Shown one piece after another: positions 32,039 to 32,173 of a stretch of DNA of 32,173 bases (positions are counted from its first letter, which is position 1; every line of letters starts with the position of its first letter). Origin of the DNA: JBEHWX01 sp048498995 (GTDB lineage: Bacteria; Bacteroidota; Ignavibacteria; OLB7); the NCBI GenBank assembly GCA_048498995.1, contig JBEHWX010000070.1, positions 1 to 32,173 on the forward strand. The letters are read 5' to 3'. A program made the position numbers and the translations under genes. The notes beneath the pieces are model-generated. The model did no database searches. It saw only the letters and a list, made by a program, of their open reading frames with translations, and was not told the origin of the DNA.

Positions 32039-32173
32039 GCCGTCATCGGGCCCCCGCTCCAATGTGGCGGTGACTTCATGATTCATCATTCTCACTTCTT
32101 ATTGCCGTCATCGGGCCCCCGCTCCAATGTGGCGGTGACTTCATGATTCATCATTCTCACTTCTTATTGCCGT
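32036..32173. repeat. Perfect 65-bp tandem repeat running off the window
   Basis: 32036-32100 and 32101-32165 are identical, and 32166-32173 starts a third copy. Each copy ends in degenerate inverted heptads (CATTCTC, ACTTCTT). There are no variable spacers, so it is not a CRISPR array. The copy number beyond the edge is unknown. Confidence 0.9.

Noticed and set aside
32036..32173. CRISPR array
   Set aside because: The whole 65-bp unit is identical between copies, with no variable spacer, and no cas gene is present.

Overview
The window is GC-rich bacterial DNA from the FCB group (Bacteroidota / Chlorobiota / Ignavibacteria / Kapabacteria side of the tree). The evidence is the density of type IX secretion (T9SS) type A sorting domains at protein C-termini: ten of the eighteen coding regions end in, or consist of, one. 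OmpA-family, PDZ, FKBP, DUF4230 and DUF3891 proteins fit the same group. The exact phylum cannot be fixed by eye, and none of the T9SS machinery is in the window.

Layout. 1-1157 is the 3' end of a large Ig/PKD-like plus cohesin-like secreted protein. 1445-1723 is a 92-residue protein that is almost nothing but a sorting domain. 1863-3893 encodes an outer-membrane protein with two OmpA domains; it converges on a PDZ-only periplasmic protein (4064-5029, minus) across a shared hairpin. 5357-8829 is a tandem pair of seven-repeat FG-GAP proteins with a mosaic relationship, of which only the second keeps a sorting domain. 8933-14191 encodes a 1752-residue unrecognised secreted protein. On the minus strand follow a lipoprotein (17533-16505) and a nine-repeat FG-GAP/VCBS protein (16515-14338) that overlap. 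17851-24321 holds four tandem paralogues with three CHRD domains and a sorting domain each. 27093-24469 (minus) is an adamalysin-like zinc metalloprotease with ASH-like repeats and a sorting domain. 30673-27347 (minus) carries housekeeping and envelope genes: a double-FKBP lipoprotein, a DUF4230 protein, a DUF3891 protein and thiamine pyrophosphokinase. Divergent from the FKBP gene is an ECF sigma factor (30995-31624), followed directly by a repeat-rich non-coding tail to the window end.

How it works together. Most of the window is a cargo island of surface-displayed or released proteins. A second theme is envelope quality control. The ECF sigma gene lies divergent to a periplasmic prolyl isomerase, and GGAAC-N16/17-CGTC promoter-like sites sit upstream of both that isomerase gene and the PDZ gene, suggesting a small sigma-E-like stress regulon.

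Most notable observations: (i) in the CHRD array the His-x-His motif and a distal His are kept or lost together, and the surviving site lies in a different domain in different paralogues; (ii) a stand-alone sorting-domain protein has a strong ribosome binding site and no signal peptide; (iii) a sharp switch in synonymous codon use lies inside one FG-GAP duplicate; (iv) a 419-bp repeat element with near-perfect terminal inverted repeats contains the sigma factor stop codon, and a perfect 65-bp tandem repeat follows it.
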